This document shows, in pieces, positions 52,880-61,643 of a stretch of 64,000 bases of DNA (position 1 is its first letter; each line of letters starts with the position of its first letter). This stretch comes from Bacillota bacterium (GTDB lineage Bacteria; Bacillota; Bacilli; ZCTH02-B2). The stretch is from NCBI GenBank assembly GCA_017577895.1, contig PKQY01000003.1, positions 1 through 64,000 on the forward strand. Reading direction: 5' to 3'. The translations under genes and the position numbers were made by a program. The notes under the pieces were generated by a model that saw nothing but the letters and a program-made list of their open reading frames with translations, did no database searches and was not told where the DNA came from.

Positions 52880-53008
52880 ACGACTGTGGCAATGCACGCG
52901 GGACTGGACAAATTTTCCATACACGCAGTATATTTTTAAGGAAGTACATGTTTAGAAGACGTACATATTTTAAAAGCACCTATTTCAGAAATCGAAGGCG
53001 GGGTCGCG

Positions 53009-55213
53009 ATGCAGCGGTTCAGCATCCATTTCGTCAAGTGGCCCGTCACGTTCATCCTCCTCCTGTGCATGGGCCTGTTATTGTTTTTCAGCCACCATCA
53101 ACACCTCCAAACGGCCGCCGACGTGGCGGACCATCTGGAAACGCAACATCAATTGCTAGAAACGCTGGTGGTCCATACGTATGAAGACGAAACGACAGCT
53201 CGGCTCAAAAACCACCTGGTGCAAGTCAACCGCCAGACGTACCGCGGCTACCGCATTTTCATGGAAAAAATGCGCGACGTCGCCCGCACCGTGGAACAGA
53301 GCGAAACGTTGGACATCATAACCCACAGCCGGTATTACCGCCGTGGAACGATCCGGGGAACGCCGTACGAACATCTGCCCCGAGCCAACAAACGGCGCAT
53401 CAATGACCAATTGATCCCGTTTTTCACGAATGTCGCTTCCGGCACCGAAGAAGTGCAGCGCGTGTACATCGGGACGCCGCGCCAAGAATTTTATCTCGGC
53501 CCGTTGGATGACGTGGACCGGAGAACATATGATGTGACGGCCGAACCGTGGTATCAACAGGCCATCGAATCGCCCGACCGATACATTTGGACGGCGCCGC
53601 GCCTCGATGACGAAACCGGTGTCCCGGTCATGTCGTTGGTGAAAGCCGTCTCCCGCGATGACCAGTTGATCGGCGTCCTCGGTGTGGACTTTGCTTTAAC
53701 ACCCGTCGCGTCGCTCGTGGAAGAAATGGGCGGGCCGGAAAACGGGTACACCTTCTTGCTGGATGCCACCGGCCGGGTGCTGGCCCGTTCGAAAGCCGCC
53801 GCGCTCTCCGAGGAAACCGTTCAACAGGCGCTCCGTTCGTCGTCGACGGCGGAACAGGAAGATTTTCTTGAATGGGATGAAGACGGCACCACCATGCTCG
53901 GCCATGTTTTGACCGATCCGGATACCGGCTTCCGGTTGGTCACGGTCGTCCCCGGTCCCGATCTTTCCCGCTGGCAGGCTACTGCCCAGCAAATGAGCGA
54001 AAAACGACAGGCGCTCATGTCCACGCTGCACGAGCAACACACGGGAACGTTCTACGCCTGGGCCATCGCGGGTACAGTTTTGATCATCATCGTTTTTCTC
54101 ACCTTGCACATGCACGCCCGCCGCATCACCCGGTCCCTCGGGAACATCGGTGCCGTTATCGCGGCTTGGACAAAAGGGGATTGGAGTCAACCAATTGAGA
54201 GGACCAATACATCCAAAGAAATCCAGCACCTGCAAAACAGCTTGAACGACATGTCCGACGAAATCCGTCAACTGGTCGCATCCCACCGGCGCCTCGTGCG
54301 GCACATGGCGGAAGCATCCTGCAATCTTGCGGCCGCTTCCCGTGCATCGGACACCGGATTGGACCAGCTGGCCCAATCCGTAGACGCCATCCAGCAAGAC
54401 ATGGCCGAACAGGCGCACCAGCTGGACCAAATGGAACGCATCGCCGACGATGTCACAAACGAACTAAAAGCCCTGCAAGCCGCTTGGGACGCAATGCACC
54501 AGACCGTTCGCCGACCGGCGGTCACAAACGGACAATCGGCCGATGCGCTGCGGGATTTGGAAGCTACCGCCGTGCAACATGCGGAGAACTTCCAACACAT
54601 GTCTGAGTCCATCACGGCGCTGGCCCAACAAGTGGAATCCATCCGCCGCTTGACGACCAAGATCAAAGACATCGCCGATCAAACCCACATGCTGGCCCTG
54701 AATGCGGCCATCGAAGCGGCCCGGGCCGGAGAAGACGGCCGAGGGTTTTCCATTGTGGCACAAGAGGTGCGGAAACTGGCCGATCAGTCGGCCCAAACGG
54801 CCAAAGAAATTGAACAATTGATCGGTGCGACCCACGAATACGTACAACAATCGGTTCAGCACCTGAAACGATCCGCCCAAACGGCCCGGCAACAGATGTC
54901 CATCGTCCAACAAACCCAACGCCATGCCGAAGCCCAACGCGCCGTCATCGCCCGACTCGGACAGCAGCTGGAACCGATCCTGGAGCGGTTCGACGCCCTG
55001 CGACAAAAAAGCCGGCACTGGCGGGATGCGTTGGGACTCCATCGCCGCCTGAACCGCCAAGCGGCGGAACAGGCCAACGCCTTGCAAACCGCATTGAACG
55101 AGCAAGTCGCCGCCTGCCGGGAAATCATCACGGCCATGGAACAATTGTCGGCCACCGCCCAGCTGTTCCATCAGGACGTGGCGCGCTTTCACATCGACGA
55201 GTCAGAAAAATAA
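53009..55213 (+). CDS. Methyl-accepting chemotaxis protein with Cache sensor
   Basis: 734 residues. TM1 (about 11-28), a large extracellular double-Cache-type domain (VTAEPWYQQAIESPDRYIW, LIGVLGVDFALTPVASLVEE), TM2 (about 347-367), HAMP, then the signalling domain with the conserved tip IADQTHMLALNAAIEAARAG (about 555-575). A long coiled coil of over 100 residues precedes the tip. ATG at 53009 with GGCGGGG upstream. Monocistronic with a strong terminator. Ligand unknown. Confidence 0.92.
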   Translation: MQRFSIHFVKWPVTFILLLCMGLLLFFSHHQHLQTAADVADHLETQHQLLETLVVHTYEDETTARLKNHLVQVNRQTYRGYRIFMEKMRDVARTVEQSETLDIITHSRYYRRGTIRGTPYEHLPRANKRRINDQLIPFFTNVASGTEEVQRVYIGTPRQEFYLGPLDDVDRRTYDVTAEPWYQQAIESPDRYIWTAPRLDDETGVPVMSLVKAVSRDDQLIGVLGVDFALTPVASLVEEMGGPENGYTFLLDATGRVLARSKAAALSEETVQQALRSSSTAEQEDFLEWDEDGTTMLGHVLTDPDTGFRLVTVVPGPDLSRWQATAQQMSEKRQALMSTLHEQHTGTFYAWAIAGTVLIIIVFLTLHMHARRITRSLGNIGAVIAAWTKGDWSQPIERTNTSKEIQHLQNSLNDMSDEIRQLVASHRRLVRHMAEASCNLAAASRASDTGLDQLAQSVDAIQQDMAEQAHQLDQMERIADDVTNELKALQAAWDAMHQTVRRPAVTNGQSADALRDLEATAVQHAENFQHMSESITALAQQVESIRRLTTKIKDIADQTHMLALNAAIEAARAGEDGRGFSIVAQEVRKLADQSAQTAKEIEQLIGATHEYVQQSVQHLKRSAQTARQQMSIVQQTQRHAEAQRAVIARLGQQLEPILERFDALRQKSRHWRDALGLHRRLNRQAAEQANALQTALNEQVAACREIITAMEQLSATAQLFHQDVARFHIDESEK

Positions 55214-55246
55214 AAAGGACAGAACAAGGACAGAACGAAAAAGAAA

Positions 55247-55297
55247 CAGGGCCTGTAGTGCAAGGTCATCCACATTGCACCACAGGCCCTGTTTTTC
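55247..55297. terminator. Bidirectional terminator between the chemoreceptor and sirtuin genes
   Basis: CAGGGCCTGTAGTGCAA and TTGCACCACAGGCCCTG form a long stem (one mismatch pair) around 11 bases; TTTTT follows on the plus strand and GTTTCTTTTT on the minus strand. Confidence 0.9.
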
Positions 55298-55316
55298 CCA
55301 CAATACGACGCCAACG

Positions 55317-56060
55317 TCACATCGACTGTGACAATCGCTGCAGTTCTTTATCTACCGCTTCCAGCACATCGCCGGCCTTCTCGTGGTACACTAAATCGGC
55401 CAACGCATCCAAACCGGTCGGCTCCTGATTGATGATGACCAGCCGCGCACCCCGCCGGGCTGCTTCGGCCGGCAACCCGGCCGCCGGATACACTTGCAAA
55501 GAGGAACCGACGACGAGAAACAAATCGGCCTTCTCCGTCGCCTGTTGCGCCTTGACCCATTCGCTCATGGGCAACGGCTCGCCGAACAACACGACATCGG
55601 GCCGCAACATGCCGCCGCAGTCGGGGCAAACCCGCCGGTCGAACATTTCCCGGGGAAATTTGCGGTTGCAATCGTGGCACCGCACTTGCGCGTTGCTGCC
55701 GTGCAACTCGGCCACTGCCCGTGAACCGGCCATTTGGTGCAACCCGTCCACGTTTTGCGTAATGACCGCCTTCACCCGTCCTTCCGTCTCCCACTTGGCC
55801 AAAATGCGGTGCACCCGGTTCGGCTGGACGTGTTTGAAGCCTTCAAAGCGTTCTTTGTAAAACGCGTAAAACTCGTCGGGATGGTTCAACAACGTGTCGA
55901 TGGACGCCAGCCGCTCAGGCACTTTTTTCCACAAACCCCGCTGGGAGCGGAAATCGGGCAAGCCCGATTCGGTGCTGGCCCCGGCCCCGGTAAACACGAC
56001 CATGTATTGCGCCGCGTGTATCCACGACGCCAATTGCGCATACCGATTCGATTGGCTCAT
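55317..56060 (-). CDS. cobB: NAD-dependent protein deacylase, Sir2 family
   Basis: 247 residues. NAD-binding GAGASTESGLPDFRS, ITQNVDGLHQ and the catalytic histidine in ELHGS are intact, and the zinc module CHDC...CPDCGG is present, so this is a class III deacetylase of the CobB/SrtN type. It is 18 bp after the TOPRIM-like gene and the last gene before a bidirectional terminator, so it is probably cotranscribed with the ATPase/TOPRIM pair. No extra domain suggests a defence NADase; housekeeping deacetylation is the default reading. Confidence 0.93.
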   Translation of the reverse strand: MSQSNRYAQLASWIHAAQYMVVFTGAGASTESGLPDFRSQRGLWKKVPERLASIDTLLNHPDEFYAFYKERFEGFKHVQPNRVHRILAKWETEGRVKAVITQNVDGLHQMAGSRAVAELHGSNAQVRCHDCNRKFPREMFDRRVCPDCGGMLRPDVVLFGEPLPMSEWVKAQQATEKADLFLVVGSSLQVYPAAGLPAEAARRGARLVIINQEPTGLDALADLVYHEKAGDVLEAVDKELQRLSQSM

Positions 56061-56078
56061 TGTCCCACGCCTTTCTTT

Positions 56079-57119
56079 TCAGACGATGTCCAAAATCTTT
56101 CGGACGAGATGTTGCAATTCTCCCCGCCGATCCCGCCGTTCCAGCTCTTCCTTCGAAGCCACATGTTGAAAGGCCAGATACACCGTTCTCCCGAATCCTT
56201 CCAATTTGTGGCGTTTCGTGTTTTTGCCCGCGGCGGCGATTTCTGGCGATACCGCATTCAGTTCGCGCCAGATTTTGAATTTCAGTTCGGCGGGGCTGAG
56301 CCCCTCTTTCATGTCAAAATAATCTTTATGCTGTTCCGGCAAGCGGAAATACAGATGGCGTTGGCGGCGAAAACCCATCCGCTCTAACGCCTCGTCGGGG
56401 ATGTAATTCTCGATTTCCCGTTTCGACAAGACGTGGTATTGATACCCGTATTTTTTGCACGTTTGGATGACGTTTTGCTTGAACAACTTCTTGTCGGGGC
56501 TGACGTATTCGCCCGGCGACACTTCGTCTCCGTCGATGAGGCAGAACACGCGGGCTTTTCCGGCGTACTCTTCGGCCACTTGAATGAGCGTACTGCCGCC
56601 GCCGTGCAAATATTCGATGAACAATTCGTCGGGGTTCAATTGGCCGACAAACTTCAGGACCGTCTGGAGGAACAATTTGTCGGAACGGATGTTTTCTACC
56701 AAAATTTTCAGCGGGCTGCCGACAAACGTTTTGATCAGATCGTAACCGATGAGGTCGTACGTGTTCCGCCGGTACGTCACGACATAGCGGGCTCCGGGGA
56801 GGACGGTCCGGATACGGGCATCCAAATGACGGTTTTTGATGCGCTCCACGACCGCTCGAAGGGATTCCTCATCAGGGTACAGTTGGACGATGTACCGGCT
56901 TTTGACCCGCCGGATGGAATCCCGGACCGCTTTTTTGATGACGTATTCCCGGTACATGCTCAATTCCCGGCGTTGATACAGCTGCAGGTTTTCTTTTTCC
57001 GTCAACAGCAAGTGGTGGACGTTGTTTTCAAACAAATAAAACAACAGCTTGAGGATATGGACTTTTTCTTTTTGGTCGACGATTTTTTGCAAGAAGACGT
57101 CCGGAATGTGAATTACCAA
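56079..57119 (-). CDS. TOPRIM-like (DUF4435-type) partner of an AAA ATPase
   Basis: 346 residues. About 130 N-terminal residues are of no recognised fold. From there a TOPRIM-like core is visible: LKILVENIRSDKLFLQ (Glu142), LHGGGSTL (173-176 GGGS), VFCLIDGDEV (Asp196, Asp198) and SKREIENYIP (Glu235 region). This order of glutamate, GGG, DxD and IENY is that of DUF4435/OLD-type nucleases. The start overlaps the ATPase gene by 7 bp. Together with the ATPase it resembles PARIS AriA/AriB and OLD systems in plan. Nuclease activity is inferred from the motifs only. Confidence 0.75.
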   Translation of the reverse strand: MVIHIPDVFLQKIVDQKEKVHILKLLFYLFENNVHHLLLTEKENLQLYQRRELSMYREYVIKKAVRDSIRRVKSRYIVQLYPDEESLRAVVERIKNRHLDARIRTVLPGARYVVTYRRNTYDLIGYDLIKTFVGSPLKILVENIRSDKLFLQTVLKFVGQLNPDELFIEYLHGGGSTLIQVAEEYAGKARVFCLIDGDEVSPGEYVSPDKKLFKQNVIQTCKKYGYQYHVLSKREIENYIPDEALERMGFRRQRHLYFRLPEQHKDYFDMKEGLSPAELKFKIWRELNAVSPEIAAAGKNTKRHKLEGFGRTVYLAFQHVASKEELERRDRRGELQHLVRKILDIV

Positions 57120-58522
57120 GGAATGATGTCCTCCTCGCCGCCCTTGTCGCGCAATGCCTTGTTCAAGGCCAACACTTCCGAAAAATCTTCTTCAAAAAAT
57201 CCTTCCGGCCAGTCCTCAATATGGCCGTATTCGTCAATTTCCAAACGCCGCACCTCGTTGTTGCCGGAACCGTTTTTGGCGGTGTAATAGACGGCCACGT
57301 CGTCCAAATCGATCTTCTCTTCCACAATGTATCGGCGCAGGCGAATCAACATATGTTCGCTGTGGGTTTCGATGAGGAACGATTTCGCCGCTGCATGGCG
57401 CCGGTGGGCGATCCCTTCCATAAACAGATCCATCAGACACGCTTGGGCCGCCGGATGCAAGTGCAACTCGGGCTGTTCGATGACCGTAAGGCTGAACGGA
57501 AACGAACGCAGCCGGGGATATTTGTCCGGCGGCGAATCGTCCATAAATGTCTGCACGACGATGGGAATCAACTGGCTCAACCCGTGGCCCATGTCGATGA
57601 CGTTGTTTTTCGCCTGGGTCACATGATCGGTGACCATCAGCCGGAACAAGTCGGTTTGACTGTCGATGGTGCCCCCGTGCAAATCTTCAATTTCCAGCGA
57701 GTAGTTCAAATGGCGCCGCAGCCAGTCGGACACGCGCTCCGTCAACGTGCCGCCCATGCGCCGGTCTTGCGCCAAAATGACGGGGGCAAACTCGCCGTCG
57801 TGCCCGACGTAGTTGACGGCATTTTCTTTGTACCGATATGCCCGTTCCGGCGTCCGGCGAAAGGGTCCGATGTAATAAATGCGGTTGGCCATGAACGAAA
57901 AATACCGATGGAGATCCAGGAAGAAATAATAGAACACGTGCTCCAGCTTGCCCATGGCCTCCCGCAGATCGGAGGTGAGCCGGAAATCAGGCAAAAACTT
58001 GTCAAACTTCATATGCGCCGCTTGGATGGGCTCGCCGGTGCCTTTGTAATGGGTGATGGCATACGTCTGTCCGTCCGGCGCCAACGCCAAACGAAAGATG
58101 ACCGTATCACCGGGAATGCCATACACCGTAAACGTTTTGACCATCAGCATCTCGGCGGCGTCCTGAGCAATTTCCACTTCCACTCGAAACTGCTGCACAT
58201 CGCCCAACAAGTGCTGCTCTTCCCGGTCCGTCACCAAATGCTTGGCCAAGCCGTTGGCCGGCAAGGTCACCGAAAAGACAATCGGTTTCCCGGCTTGATG
58301 GTGAAAAACGACATCCCGGTAGTTCCCGTAGTCGATGGACTTCCCGTAAAACAACAACGGCGCCATGGAATCGTCCATAAACGTCTGTTTGAGAACCAGC
58401 GGAAAACGAACCAGGCTGCTTTTGCCCGAACTGTTTTGGCCGATGATTAACGTCAACGGCTTCAATTCGATTTCGCCGCTGTCCAAAAACCCTTTAATGT
58501 TTTGGATGCGAAAGCTGTTCAT
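57113..58522 (-). CDS. AAA/ABC-type ATPase with DUF3696-like C-terminus
   Basis: 469 residues of the SMC/OLD-like ATPase class. Walker A is GQNSSGKSSL (about 28-37), the C-loop is DMGHGLSQLIPIV, Walker B is VIEQPELHLHPAAQ and the switch is LIETHSEHMLIRL. The C-terminus EIDEYGHIEDWPEGFFEEDF is the DUF3696 pattern. Long insertions between Walker A and the C-loop form the arm. ATG behind GAGGTGG, 20 bp after the alcohol dehydrogenase stop, so there is no room for a separate promoter there. Paired with the TOPRIM-like protein it looks like an anti-phage effector couple. Confidence 0.85.
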   Translation of the reverse strand: MNSFRIQNIKGFLDSGEIELKPLTLIIGQNSSGKSSLVRFPLVLKQTFMDDSMAPLLFYGKSIDYGNYRDVVFHHQAGKPIVFSVTLPANGLAKHLVTDREEQHLLGDVQQFRVEVEIAQDAAEMLMVKTFTVYGIPGDTVIFRLALAPDGQTYAITHYKGTGEPIQAAHMKFDKFLPDFRLTSDLREAMGKLEHVFYYFFLDLHRYFSFMANRIYYIGPFRRTPERAYRYKENAVNYVGHDGEFAPVILAQDRRMGGTLTERVSDWLRRHLNYSLEIEDLHGGTIDSQTDLFRLMVTDHVTQAKNNVIDMGHGLSQLIPIVVQTFMDDSPPDKYPRLRSFPFSLTVIEQPELHLHPAAQACLMDLFMEGIAHRRHAAAKSFLIETHSEHMLIRLRRYIVEEKIDLDDVAVYYTAKNGSGNNEVRRLEIDEYGHIEDWPEGFFEEDFSEVLALNKALRDKGGEEDIIPW

Positions 58523-58542
58523 CAGGCCACCTCATAGGTCCG

Positions 58543-59667
58543 TTACATGGTGACGACCAGGCGATTCACTTCTCCCCGATCGAGACGGTCAAACCCTTCG
58601 TTGATCTCATCCAACGTGATGCGCCCGCTCAACAGACGGTTCACCGGCAGACGTCCTTGCTTGTACAACTGGATGAAACGGGGAATATCCCGAGACGGCA
58701 CACAGCTGCCGACATAAGAACCTTTAATGGTCCGTTCTTCCGCTGCCAATAACACTTGCGGAAAACTCAACTGGTGATCCGGATGGGGCAATCCGGCCGT
58801 CACGGTCGTGCCGCCCCTCCGGGTAATCCCGATGGCCGTCTGCATGGCGGCCACCACGCCGGCGGTCTCAATGGCAAATTCGACGCCGCCGTCGGTCGCC
58901 TCCCGGACTTTTTGGACCACATCCGGATCCCTGGCATCGAAGGCGTCGGTCGCTCCCAATTCCAACGCTGTTTTTAATTTGTCCGGATTCACATCCACCG
59001 CCACAATTTGCCTGGCCCCTGCCGCTCGGGCTCCCAACACGGCGCTCAAGCCGACTCCGCCCAAACCGACGATGGCCACACTGCTGCCCATGGGAACGCG
59101 GGTCGTATTGACCACAGCACCTACTCCGGTCAGAACCGCGCAACCGAAGAGCGCCGCTTCATCAAAGGGCACTTCCGGATCCACTTTTACCAACGAATTG
59201 CGGGCCACCACCGCGTACTCGGCAAAGCCGGAAACGCCCAGATGATGGTGAATGTCCATGCCGTCCTTGTGCAACCGCCGTTCTCCGGAAAGCAATGTTC
59301 CCGCCCCATTGGCCGCAGCCCCCGGTTCACAAAGCGCCGGCCGTCCTTCCTGACACGGCAGGCAATGGCCGCAACTGGGAACAAAGACGCAGACGACGTG
59401 GTCTCCGGGCTTCAAATCGGTCACACCCGGGCCGACTTCCACCACTTCTCCCGCCGCCTCGTGTCCCAACGCCATCGGAACCGGGCGAGGACGGCTGCCG
59501 TTGATCACCGACAAGTCGGAATGGCACAAACCGGCCGCCCGAATGCGGACGAGCACTTCTCCCATTTTCGGCGCATCCAGTTCCAACGTTTCAATGTGCA
59601 GCGGGCGACTTTCTTTATACGGCCTCGGCAAGCCCATTTGGTGCAACACTGCAGCGCGAATTTTCAT
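58543..59667 (-). CDS. Zinc-dependent alcohol dehydrogenase
   Basis: 374-residue medium-chain dehydrogenase. Catalytic zinc ligands are in GLCHSD and GHEAAG; the structural zinc lobe is CGHCLPCQEGRPALC; NAD binding is GLGGVG. The sequence is close to the class III/benzyl-alcohol-type group with an insert after the zinc lobe. Probably cotranscribed with the thioesterase (39 bp upstream) and the shikimate kinase-like gene. Substrate not deducible; an acyl or aromatic alcohol would suit the context. Confidence 0.92.
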   Translation of the reverse strand: MKIRAAVLHQMGLPRPYKESRPLHIETLELDAPKMGEVLVRIRAAGLCHSDLSVINGSRPRPVPMALGHEAAGEVVEVGPGVTDLKPGDHVVCVFVPSCGHCLPCQEGRPALCEPGAAANGAGTLLSGERRLHKDGMDIHHHLGVSGFAEYAVVARNSLVKVDPEVPFDEAALFGCAVLTGVGAVVNTTRVPMGSSVAIVGLGGVGLSAVLGARAAGARQIVAVDVNPDKLKTALELGATDAFDARDPDVVQKVREATDGGVEFAIETAGVVAAMQTAIGITRRGGTTVTAGLPHPDHQLSFPQVLLAAEERTIKGSYVGSCVPSRDIPRFIQLYKQGRLPVNRLLSGRITLDEINEGFDRLDRGEVNRLVVTM

Positions 59668-59706
59668 CTATTATTTAAACCTCCTCAGCGATGTAAACGG
59701 TGTCAA

Positions 59707-60117
59707 TCATTTGTTCTCAGAAGTATCTTCTCGAACATGGGCCAACAATTGCTGGCGAATGTGGGGCGGAATTGGTTCGGCCTTGCGTTCGGCCAAATTG
59801 TAATTGACGTATGTGCATTCTCCACGCACGCACAACCGGCCGCCTTGATGAATTTCTTCTTCCAACTGCAAACTCGTGCGGCCAATCTTTTTTACCCACG
59901 TTCGGACTTCCACTTCTTGGCCCAAAACCATCTCTTTGAGAAAATCGATCTTCATGTTGACGATGATCATTCGCCAATTCCGAAACGATAAATCCGGGGT
60001 AAACATACGGAAAATCTCTTCCCGACCGGCCTCCAGCCACACCGGAATCGTCGTATTGTTGATGTGTCCGACGCCGTCGGTTTCAGAAACCCGGGGGCGA
60101 ATCCGCGTCACAAACAT
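59707..60117 (-). CDS. Acyl-CoA thioesterase, hotdog fold
   Basis: 136 residues of the YbgC/FadM-like group: VSETDGVGHINNTTIPVW contains the catalytic aspartate equivalent region and IVNMKIDFLKEM follows. ATG at 60117 with GAAGGAGAAG upstream gives a normal start (MFVTRIRPR); the ORF limit at 60141 has no signal. 13 bp after the shikimate kinase-like gene. Confidence 0.85.
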   Translation of the reverse strand: MFVTRIRPRVSETDGVGHINNTTIPVWLEAGREEIFRMFTPDLSFRNWRMIIVNMKIDFLKEMVLGQEVEVRTWVKKIGRTSLQLEEEIHQGGRLCVRGECTYVNYNLAERKAEPIPPHIRQQLLAHVREDTSENK

Positions 60118-60130
60118 GGCCGCTTCTCCT

Positions 60131-60604
60131 TCATTGTCCATCTTCCCATCTCTGCCGCAGCCGTCGGACGATCTCCTCTGCCGCGGCTTGAGGCGTCAAC
60201 CCGTCCACGCATACTTTTGTCGTATTCATTAAGTAGACGGCCTGCCGCCGTCGATACAGCGCTTCAATGTCGCGCAACGACTTGTTTTGCAACAGCGGCC
60301 GGCCCTCCCGCAGTTGCGGCAGGCGCCGGCACCACGCTTCCCAAGACAAGTGAAGATAAAACACGATTCCACATTGTTGACAAGTCCGACGAATGTCGTC
60401 ATGACAATAGGCGCCGCCGCCGAGGGCGATCACTTTTGCCCGACTTCCTTGGCAGATGTCTAAGACGGTTTCTTTCTCCGCTTCCCTGAACGTCTCTTCT
60501 CCCAACTCCCGAAAAATTTGCGGCACCGACATGTGAAACCGTTGTTCGATGGCCTTGTCGGTGTCGTTGCGTTCCACCTTCACACTGGACAAATTCACAT
60601 TCAT
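60131..60604 (-). CDS. Shikimate kinase-like protein lacking the P-loop
   Basis: 157 residues matching shikimate kinase from DTDKAIEQRFHMSVPQIF onward: FRELGEETFREAE, IALGGGAYC, LREGRPLL and YRRRQAVY, so the substrate-binding aspartate, arginines and glycines are kept. The N-terminal segment with the GxxGxGKS ATP loop (about 30 residues) is missing; instead the protein begins MNVNLSSVKVERN with its own ATG and AAAAAGG ribosome binding site. It cannot bind ATP in the usual way. Either a truncated gene or a non-catalytic paralogue. First gene of the minus-strand run toward the dehydrogenase. Confidence 0.75.
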   Translation of the reverse strand: MNVNLSSVKVERNDTDKAIEQRFHMSVPQIFRELGEETFREAEKETVLDICQGSRAKVIALGGGAYCHDDIRRTCQQCGIVFYLHLSWEAWCRRLPQLREGRPLLQNKSLRDIEALYRRRQAVYLMNTTKVCVDGLTPQAAAEEIVRRLRQRWEDGQ

Positions 60605-60683
60605 TATATAAACCTTTTTCTACGCTTTCAATGAATCACCTTACGTCTCCAGGACGACAACGCGATTATTTGACAATGTTTTC

Positions 60684-60713
60684 TTGACATACAGACTTTT
60701 TTCAACTTAATCT
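60684..60713 (+). promoter_or_regulatory. Possible promoter of the downstream crotonase gene
   Basis: TTGACA (60684-60689) and TAATCT (60708-60713) with an 18-base spacer in an AT-rich divergent region; the -10 is imperfect. Confidence 0.45.
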
Positions 60714-60762
60714 ACCATTAGACACCGATTCATCGCCTTGTAAATCGTCAGGAGGTGCCCCC

Positions 60763-61557
60763 ATGATCGATGTCCATTCCATGTCCTTCCGCCATATCAT
60801 TGCGGAACTGGAGCCCCCCATTGCCGTCGTCAAGATGAACCGGCCGGAAAAACGGAACGCCTTGTCTTTGGAGCACATGAAAGAATTGATCGACTGTTTT
60901 ACAAAAATTGGACAGTCTCAGGACATTTCGGTCGTCATCTTAAAAGGGGAAGGCCCCGCCTTCTGCGCCGGCCACGACTTAAAGGAAATGATCGGAAAAG
61001 ACATTGCGTTCTACCGTCATCTGTTCGACGTCTGTACCCAACTGATGACGACCATCCAAACGATTCCCCAGCCCGTCATTGCCGAAGTGTCGGGCATCGC
61101 CACCGCCGCCGGCTGCCAGTTGGTGGCCGCCTGCGACTTGGCCATCGCCGCCGAGGACGCCAAATTCGCCACGCCGGGGGTAAAAATCGGCCTCTTCTGC
61201 TCCACGCCGATGGTTGCGTTAAGCCGGGCCGTCGGACGCAAAAAAGCGATGGAAATGTTGTTGACCGGCGAGCCCATCTCCGCCGAATTGGCAGTCCAAA
61301 TCGGCCTCATCAACAAAGCGGTGCCGAAAGAAAAGCTGTCTGAAGAAACGATGGCCTTGGCCCAAAAAATCGCCGCCGCCAGCCGCTTCACGGTCGGCAT
61401 CGGAAAGCAGGCATTTTACCGTCAGTTGGAAATGCCGCAGGACATGGCCTATGCCTACACGAAAGAGGTCATGTCCCTCAACGCCACCGCCCTGGACGCC
61501 CAGGAAGGGATGTGCGCCTTTTTGGAAAAACGGACACCGAAATGGCAAGGACGGTGA
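60763..61557 (+). CDS. Enoyl-CoA hydratase/isomerase family protein (ECHDC3-like)
   Basis: 264-residue crotonase fold protein. Oxyanion-hole parts are CAGHDLKEM and GIATAAGCQLVAACDLA; FATPGVKIGLFCSTPMVALS is the pattern of the ECHDC3 branch. At the first catalytic position Gln (AAGCQ) stands in place of Glu, so hydratase activity is doubtful. ATG behind AGGAGGTGC. Ends at a good terminator, before the acyl-CoA dehydrogenase gene. Confidence 0.87.
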   Translation: MIDVHSMSFRHIIAELEPPIAVVKMNRPEKRNALSLEHMKELIDCFTKIGQSQDISVVILKGEGPAFCAGHDLKEMIGKDIAFYRHLFDVCTQLMTTIQTIPQPVIAEVSGIATAAGCQLVAACDLAIAAEDAKFATPGVKIGLFCSTPMVALSRAVGRKKAMEMLLTGEPISAELAVQIGLINKAVPKEKLSEETMALAQKIAAASRFTVGIGKQAFYRQLEMPQDMAYAYTKEVMSLNATALDAQEGMCAFLEKRTPKWQGR

Positions 61558-61564
61558 CCACAAC

Positions 61565-61592
61565 GGGTTGCCTCGGCAGGCAACCCTTTTCT
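61565..61592 (+). terminator. Terminator after the ECHDC3-like gene
   Basis: GGGTTGCCT and AGGCAACCC pair around CGGC, followed by TTTTCTTG. Confidence 0.85.
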
Positions 61593-61595
61593 TGT

Positions 61596-61628
61596 TGGTC
61601 AGTTTGACCATGGATTGAACGATGTTCA
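61596..61628. promoter_or_regulatory. Two palindromes upstream of the acyl-CoA dehydrogenase promoter
   Basis: TGGTCA-GTT-TGACCA (61596-61610) and TGAAC-GAT-GTTCA (61616-61628) are both perfect palindromes, 5 bases apart, 16 bases before the -35 element. The place and symmetry suit a dimeric regulator such as a TetR-family protein; which one is unknown. Confidence 0.45.
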
Positions 61629-61643
61629 CTTTTTTTATTATTG

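Noticed and set aside
55317..56060. Sirtuin as a defence NADase
   Set aside because: It has the canonical zinc module and deacetylase motifs and no extra domains, so it is annotated as a CobB-type deacylase; its operon position is reported separately.
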